Assembly (NCBI GenBank): GCA_023512835.1
Contig: CM042091.1
Location: forward strand, 49,119,284-49,183,283
DNA length: 64,000 bases
Direction of reading: 5' to 3'
Origin: Taxillus chinensis
Lineage: Eukaryota; Streptophyta; Magnoliopsida; Santalales; Loranthaceae
Shown here: positions 58,256 to 64,000 of the stretch, piece after piece
Layout of the letters: each line of letters begins with the position of its first letter
How positions within the stretch are numbered: the stretch's first letter is position 1
Notes under the pieces: generated by a model
What the model was told of the DNA's origin: nothing
What the model saw: the letters and a program-made list of their open reading frames with translations, nothing else
Database searches by the model: none
Position numbers and translations under genes: made by a program

Positions 58256-58920
58256 CTAACCTGTTACAACTTCATTGGGAGTCTGAAGCCTCTTTAGGAG
58301 AATAGTTATTTATGCTTAAACATTAGTGTAAAAAAGTTAGAGCTATTTTTTATGTGAATGTATGAGCACAATTTAAAAGTTGGCCTCTTGGAATATTTAA
58401 AAATTCTGGGTGACTTTTTTTGTTGGAATATGAAGAATATTATTTTCATTTCGAATATTTATGAGCAATTGCAAAATTTCTGCAATAAACGTTAAAAATG
58501 GAGCAAAACATGCTGGAATGTTTTTAGCAATTTTTATCGGCGTTTTAAGCCTTCTTAATAGTGTTATGCACCAATACATCAGGTATTAAACGTGGCATTT
58601 ATGAAACGTTGGCTTTCCTTGCGGCGTTTATGAAACGCTGGCTTTCCACGTGTACAAATGTTGTTATCTTAGCGGCTTTTTAAAAACGGCACCCTAAAAT
58701 GGCACCCTCTTAGCGGTGTTATAGGAAACGAAACGCCAACTATATTTACTATCGTTCGGCATTTACAAAACGCCACTATTTGTTCGTTCTGTGGCAGCAT
58801 TTTAAAAAAATGCTGCCATATACCTTTACCGATGCTACTTCCTTGGCGTTTTCATATTACGCCGCTAGGAGTTGTAGAGGCATTTTTGAAACGCGGCCTA
58901 GGTCCCAATTTCTTGTATTA
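58256..58920. repeat. CACTA right sub-terminal region
   Basis: Dense GGCGTTT/AAACGCC-type units in both orientations (about 58530-58905), ending in the terminus at 58920. Confidence 0.75.
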
Positions 58921-59792
58921 ATAGGCTAGCTTTAAAAAAAATCTTACTCTAAAAAAATAGTCCAACCAAATTCTTTGGTCCTTACATAGCTCCCCATAAT
59001 TGTTAATTTAATATTATAAATTAATTACGTATTCCAGTTTTAAAATTACTTATTTTTTAAAATGCTTACTAATCTAATATTATTTCACCGATTAAATATA
59101 TAGAATTCTTACAAAAATGATTTATAATATTTAATGTTAGTTTAATTGTTTTTTCTTAAATTTAATCCCAACATTATTACAATTTTGTTTTCAATAATTT
59201 TTTATTATAATTAATTTTAATTTGTTATATGTAAAATTATTTTGTGAGCACAATACCTAAGGGGCAAACACTCCTTTACTCCCCCACAATAAATTATTAC
59301 AGCTCGTCCTCGCACAAGCTAATAGACCCTGAGGGGGCATTATACTTTTTTTTTAATACGTAGGAAACTCGGGTTACAAATTAACCGATAGTGCGATTAA
59401 GTTGTGACCATAAAATTTATGGTTAGCCACTTCTTTTGTTTCCACCAAACTATATATGCATGAGACCATCGAAATAAATTAGTATAGATATACTATCATG
59501 CATAATACTTGAACCGCAAAGTGGGTAAGACATACTAACATCCTGGATGCTCTTGCTATCGGTTGATCTACCCGTCGGGGAATTATACTTCCTTTATTTG
59601 ATCAATATATGCATGGATATATAAGACATATTTCGGGAAAAATATAGTTTATACATTAATTTGCTAAAGGTACCAAAACAATTCATGTACACAGAATGTA
59701 AAAGAGGGAATGTAATGTAAGCAAAAATATGAGAATACCCAAGATCATATATGTATGTTAATCAATATCACAGTTAAAGATATATACTTACC
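58921..59792. other. AT-rich intergenic DNA
   Basis: No gene, repeat pair or promoter could be supported. Confidence 0.5.
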
Positions 59793-60153
59793 TGTTTTTC
59801 CATAGCAGATCAAGAATGAATGCTACAGGTGCGACTGGTCTTCTCCCTCTTGTTCTCTCCTTGACGGCTCAACTCGATGGATGAGTTAGGGTTACACCAC
59901 TTATTTATATAGAGAACAGAGGGAGGGACTTAGCCACGCAATGACCTAATGGGCCCTATCCATCAATGGGCCTCATGAGTTTATAAGGTCTACACTGAGC
60001 CGTAAAACCATATTAAAATATAAACAAGATGTGCGTAGCCCAATAACAAATAAATAACCTTATATGGGCCTACCTGCATTGTCTTATAACACATCCCAGT
60101 TTTAATTAACAGATCACAATTAACGGTAGCCCAAATTTAGAAAACTTCTAACA
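59793..60153 (-). repeat. 3' LTR of the minus-strand copia
   Basis: On the minus strand it begins TGTTAGAAG just after the polypurine tract AAGTGGGAGAA and ends GGAAAAACA. It contains a TATA box (TCTATATAAATA, about 59899-59911). 361 bp, no partner in the window. Confidence 0.7.
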
Positions 60154-60426
60154 TTCTCCCACTTGGGCAACGTTAATTGTAAACTTCGAAAACCTTGAAA
60201 TATTTTATTATAGCAAAATATCTATACATATAGTAAAGAACAAAACTCTCAAGCCGTGTAACAAAGACAACATCTCTAAATAAAACCCAGACCAACAAAA
60301 CCATAAGTAACGAATCATAGCCGTCAATGTATCAATATGCAATACAAGACATCCATGGTTACAATTACCTAACAACCTTGTTATCATGGGTTTATATTGG
60401 TGGTAAGTTTCCCTCTTCTCCTCCCC

Positions 60427-60479
<53 letters not shown>

Positions 60480-60904
60480 ACCCTAAAACATCTCAAGTCA
60501 CTTTATTGATGATGTTGTTTATAGTCGGTCCTTTGATTTCCTGTATCTTTAGTTTATAATATATCAGGAAACCAATTAGGCACATATGCCTCCTGTATGT
60601 CTCACAAACTTTATTGCATGCATATTTACGGTGTTTTTATTTGAGACACACCTTTATTGATAAAACAACCATACTTGAGATTAAACACCAAATCTCAAGA
60701 TTTTAAGATATATTCATCTGTCACATGTATACTTCAAAAACAAGAGCTCAATAGAATATATATAAATAAATCAAACAGAAGTATACATTTAAAGCTCATT
60801 CAAACATATGTTTAAATTCAAAACATAACTGACAAGTTCACAAGTTCACAAGAGCAACAACAAGCTCCCACTAATGAAAAACATCAAAACTTTCTAAAAG
60901 ACCC
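60154..60904. other. Copia 3' spacer with a 52-nt poly-C tract
   Basis: Non-coding between polypurine tract and RNase H. An uninterrupted C run of 52 nt lies at 60428-60479; the adjoining Pro-rich frame is its translation and not a gene. Confidence 0.7.
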
Positions 60905-61640
60905 ATATTAAGAACATGATTCTTGAACTGTATTGGTCGGAGTCCTTTAGTTAGTGGGTCTGCAAGCATGGAGTCAATAGATATATGTTCAATAATGACA
61001 TCTCCCTTTTTCATAAACTCTCGAACTGTGAGATATTTATTGATTATCATTATATTGTAAATATGTTCAATGCAACACTGTTATCAGAATAAATCACAAG
61101 AGGTCTCACAATAGGATCAACAATCTTCAGGCCTGATATAAAATTCCTCAACCATATAGCCTGAGACACAACACCATAACAAGCCACAAACTCAGCCTGC
61201 ATAGTAGAAGATGCTAAAATAGTCTGTTTTACACTCTTCCATGAGATAGCCCCTCCAGCTAGCATGAAAATATATCCTGATGTTGACCTAAGATCATCTG
61301 AACAACCAGGAAAATCAGAATCAGTGAAGCCAACAACTTCCAAATTGTCAACCCTTTTGTAAACCAACATGTGTTTTTTAGTATGTTGCAAGTATCTCAT
61401 AACCTTCTTAACTACCACCCAATGGTCTTTACCTAGATTAGATAGATATCTCCCAAGAACACTAACAATGTATGTAATGTCAGGTCTGGTACAAACTTGA
61501 GCATACATCAAACTTCCAACTGCACTGCTGTAAGGAACATTTGCCATAGAGTTTCTTTCTATATCATTCTGTGGGCATAGATGCTTATAAAATTTATCTC
61601 CTTTCACAGTTGGTACTTCACCAGGCTTACAATCTAGCAC
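60905..61640 (-). pseudogene. copia RNase H
   Basis: CKPGEVPTVKGDKFYKHLCPQ, VGSLMYAQVCTRPDITYIVSVLGRYLSN, HWVVVKKVMRYLQHTKKHMLVYKR, VVGFTDSDFPGCSDDLRSTSGYIFMLAGGAISWKS, QAEFVACYGVVSQAIWLRNFI and LVIYSDNSVAL follow in order. After a frameshift near 61050-61040 the end (GDVIIEHISIDSMLADPLTKGLRP) reads to about 60905. Open over 590 bp otherwise, with D, E and D catalytic residues present. Confidence 0.88.
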
Positions 61641-61745
61641 AGAAAATCTCTAAAGTACCTTATTGATATAAGTTTTCTAAGAAAAGCCTAACAACCCACG
61701 AGATTTATCTTTATGAATCTCTATGCCAAGGACATATTTGGCTTC

Positions 61746-61946
61746 TTATAAGTCTTTCATATCAAAAGAATGTGATAGCATATCCTTAGTATCATTCAAT
61801 AGTGCTAAATCACTACTAGTCAATAAGATATCATCAACATAAAGTACCATAATGATAACTTTACTCACACTAACCTTTATATAGACACACTTGTCAAATG
61901 GATTCTCTAAAAAACCAAGAGAAGTCACTACCTCATCAAACCTCAA
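61746..61946 (-). pseudogene. copia RT C-terminal half
   Basis: VTSLGFLENPFDKCVYIKVSVSKVIIMVLYVDDILLTSSDLALLNDTKDML with the YVDD active site. Upstream RT blocks are lost, apart from a KSIYGLKQA-like trace near 61960-61985. Confidence 0.85.
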
Positions 61947-61995
61947 ATACCATTGTCATGAAGCTTGTTTTAACCCATAAATGGATTTCTTCAAT

Positions 61996-62658
61996 TTACA
62001 AACCATATTTCCGATAGTACTCACTACCTCTATATAATCTTACAATCTTCACGGTTTTATCTAATTGTTTTTCCACCTCTAACTTTAATATCTTAAACTT
62101 ATTTAAAGCATCAGATTTTTCTTTAATCAAATAAACATATCCATAACAAGAAAAGTCATCAATAAAAATAACAAAATATTTATTTTCACACATAGTAGCT
62201 TGATATGGACCACTTATATCTGTATGAATAATCTCTAATGCCTCAAAACTACGAATATCAATTTTCTTCTGGGTTTTGGTAAGCTTTCCACGAACATAAT
62301 CAACACAAATATGTTCATCATCATAATCAAGAGAAGGGAGTAAATCTTCCTTAACTAATCGTTGTACACGATCTTTCGAAATATGGCCCAGACGTTTATG
62401 CCAGAGAGTAAAAGATTTATCTTTAGATCTGACTCTCTTAGAAACTGAAGATTTAGTGATATATGATTCAACAAAATGAGATAGCAAAGATAATTTATAA
62501 AAACCATTAGATAGTATACCAAAATCAATAACTTTTGAATTCAAAGATAATTGCATTATTTCATTATGAAAAGAACAACCAAAACAAGACTTCTCCAAAA
62601 CAGAAATAGAAATTAAGTTCCTCCTAAAAGTGGGTACATTGAAAATATTATCTAACAA
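61996..62658 (-). pseudogene. copia pre-integrase and integrase N-terminal half
   Basis: FRRNLISISVLEKSCFGCSF, FTLWHKRLGHISKDRVQRLVKEDLLP, CVDYVRGKLTKTQKK, LEIIHTDISGPYQATMCENKYFVIFIDDFSCYGYVYLIKEKSDALNKFKI. Both D residues of the core are present. The open frame ends at RLYRGSEYYRKYGL, where the deletion into RT occurs. Confidence 0.87.
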
Positions 62659-63097
62659 ATCTATTAGATTCTATGATTGCATCCTGATTATTTCCCACCT
62701 TTACATTTATCTCTCATTCATTTGGTTCCCTTAGCTTATTGAACCCTAACAAGGTTATAGTTATATAAACAGAAGCACCACTATCTAACGAGCAAGAATC
62801 AGGAGAAACATCTAACACATTAATAGCAATTGTGTTGTTGTTCACACAAAAAAAAAGACTGTAAAGAAGTAAATACAACATATCAATGTACATGTTTATT
62901 TAATGAGCTCAAGTATCACAATATTTAACTGAAGAATTCATAATCTCCATTACAGACTCTCCTTTGGGCAGAGCAAGCAAGGAAATTAGAAACCTTACCA
63001 TTGGGATATTTAAAAATAAATAAATAAATAAATAAAAATATAATGACAGTTAATAAACTTATTACCTTTGGGCAAATAAGCTATCTAAATCATTATA
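62659..63097 (-). other. Possible copia protease remnant and AT-rich DNA
   Basis: On the minus strand near 62815-62780 a reading like SPDSCSLDSGASVYI suggests a degraded protease DSG site. The rest is non-coding with a short AAAT microsatellite (about 63010-63038). Confidence 0.35.
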
Positions 63098-63660
63098 TTT
63101 CACATCTCAAATTGCCCAGCAATTAATACACGTGTCATTATACAAGGATCACTATAAAGTGAAAAACAAGCATAATACAATGTGTTATAAATACCTTATG
63201 TGAGCAACAATATACAATATATGAAAAAATTCATGTGTCACTGTAAACGAATCACTTTGGTGATCAAACATCTACAATACAATATGAATTTCCAAAACAT
63301 ATCAACCCTGAGAAAAAAAAATCAACGTGTCACCAAGAAGGACCACTTTGGTAGTCAAACATACATGACACAATGTGATTTCACATCCCAAATGCCCACT
63401 AATAATTACACGTGTCACTATACAAGAATCACTATAAAGTGAAAACACGCATAATACAATGTGTAAATACCTTATGTGAGCAACTATAATATACAATATA
63501 TGAAACATTCATGTGTCATTGTAAACGAATCACTTTGGTGATCAAATATTTACAATACAATATGAATTTTCAAAACACATCAACCTTGAGAGAAAAACCA
63601 ACGTGTCACCAAGGCGGACCACTTTGGTAGTCAAACATACATGGCACAATGTGGTCTCAC
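63098..63660. repeat. Two-level tandem repeat: two units of about 281 bp, three monomers each
   Basis: Unit 1 (63098-63378) is repeated at 63379-63660. Each unit breaks into three monomers that begin with a CACGTGTCAC-like phrase (starts near 63129, 63232, 63324, 63409, 63510, 63600; spacing 85-103 bp) and share an ATCACTTTGGTGATCAAACAT-like block and ACAATATG/ACAATGTG ends. No coding. Confidence 0.75.
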
Positions 63661-64000
63661 CTCACTTAAGCTCATTATATTTAAATTAAATATTACATCA
63701 CATGTACACCCGTGTTCATCCAAATGAGATACAGCAATATATGTACCTCCACGTAATATAACAATAAGTTACATTACAATATATCAATTGGCGAAAACAA
63801 CAAAGCTACTTTAATTTAATATTTAAAGTAAATTAATCATTACTTTTGTTAATATTCTACATATTTATACAAATATGTGTATATACTATGACTATAATTC
63901 AATGTCTTTATATATAGTCTGATTTTTAATGAGCGACCTATAATTATTATTAATATCATTGTTTGAATTATCTAATAATAATAATAATAATAATTGTAAA
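63661..64000. other. AT-rich DNA to the window end
   Basis: Only an (AAT)n microsatellite at the extreme end (about 63973-63993). Nothing else seen. Confidence 0.5.

Larger units (their letters stand above)
41892..58920 (+). mobile_element. Degenerate CACTA (En/Spm) transposon, host of the nested cluster
   Basis: The left terminus TATTACAAGAAACTGGGAC and the reversed right terminus TAATACAAGAAATTGGGAC form an inverted repeat; both appear to be decayed CACTACAAGAAA ends. Both sub-terminal regions are rich in GGCGTTT/AAACGCC units, the expected transposase-binding arrays (about 41910-42035 and 58530-58905). Between them lie TNP2-like and Transposase_24-like coding remnants. Of the 17.0 kb, 45276-58255 is later insertions, so the original element was about 4 kb. 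No 3-bp target duplication is recognisable (TGG versus ATA). Confidence 0.8.
59793..62658 (-). mobile_element. Deleted Ty1/copia element on the minus strand
   Basis: In its own sense (right to left): integrase start (62658-61996), RT C-terminal half (61946-61746), RNase H (61640-60905), polypurine tract and 3' LTR (60153-59793). The middle of pol (integrase end, RT start) is missing between about 61946 and 61996, gag is not seen, and no 5' LTR is found on the right. Confidence 0.8.

Noticed and set aside
60327..60509. Pro-rich 60-residue frame
   Set aside because: Translation of the poly-C tract.
1..64000. CRISPR arrays, bacterial operons, rRNA, tRNA genes
   Set aside because: None seen. 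The TGGTATCAGAGC-like sites are retrotransposon primer sites complementary to tRNA-Met, not tRNA genes.

Overview
The window looks like plant nuclear DNA, most likely from a eudicot. It is AT-rich and intron-bearing, and most of it consists of LTR retrotransposons, CACTA and hAT DNA transposons, MITEs and microsatellites. I do not assign a species. Only two genes look intact: a four-exon cytochrome b561/DOMON membrane oxidoreductase gene on the minus strand (6211-8860) and a single-exon STIG1-like secreted Cys-rich protein gene on the minus strand (39751-40257). Almost everything else is decayed mobile DNA.

Layout. 1-6.2 kb: microsatellites, a hAT-type MITE with an 8-bp target duplication (1676-2190), a copia reverse transcriptase remnant and a GC-rich island with a TATA box. 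6.2-8.9 kb: the b561/DOMON gene. 10.2-14.7 kb: a Ty1/copia element with two 253-bp LTRs whose middle 2.56 kb (zinc knuckle, protease, integrase, most of RT) is inverted relative to gag and RNase H. 15.5-18.2 kb: a hAT-like MITE next to a gag-only LTR element with an unusual palindromic 5' LTR, then a solo LTR. 21.6-24.3 kb: a 2.7-kb LTR element with gag and protease only and an exact 5-bp target duplication. 24.3-25.6 kb: a minus-strand copia relic. 26.5-39.1 kb: one large copia element that has received at least five insertions or rearrangements: three similar LTR-like blocks, a three-LTR TRIM array, a hAT MITE, and a duplicated RT/RNase H segment. 39.7-40.5 kb: the STIG1 gene with a TATA box and RY-type CATGCA repeats upstream.

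41.9-58.9 kb is a nest of elements inside a degenerate CACTA (En/Spm) transposon. Inside the CACTA lies a TRIM (TRIM-2, exact CTAA target duplication). Inside the 5' LTR of TRIM-2 lies a chromodomain-bearing Ty3/gypsy element (Gypsy-A). Inside Gypsy-A lie a second gypsy element (Gypsy-B, in its 5' LTR; it holds the 500-N assembly gap) and a full-length TRIM (TRIM-1, between protease and RT). TRIM and Gypsy-A share LTR termini (TGTCACG...GTGACA), the spacing to the primer binding site and a 4-bp target duplication, which suggests that Gypsy-A-type enzymes mobilise the TRIM.

59.8-62.9 kb: a deleted minus-strand copia element and a 52-nt poly-C tract. 63.1-63.7 kb: a two-level tandem repeat (two units of about 281 bp, each of three diverged monomers).

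All readings are by eye. Element boundaries that rest on target duplications and paired LTRs are firm; the family names of LTR-like non-coding blocks are less so.
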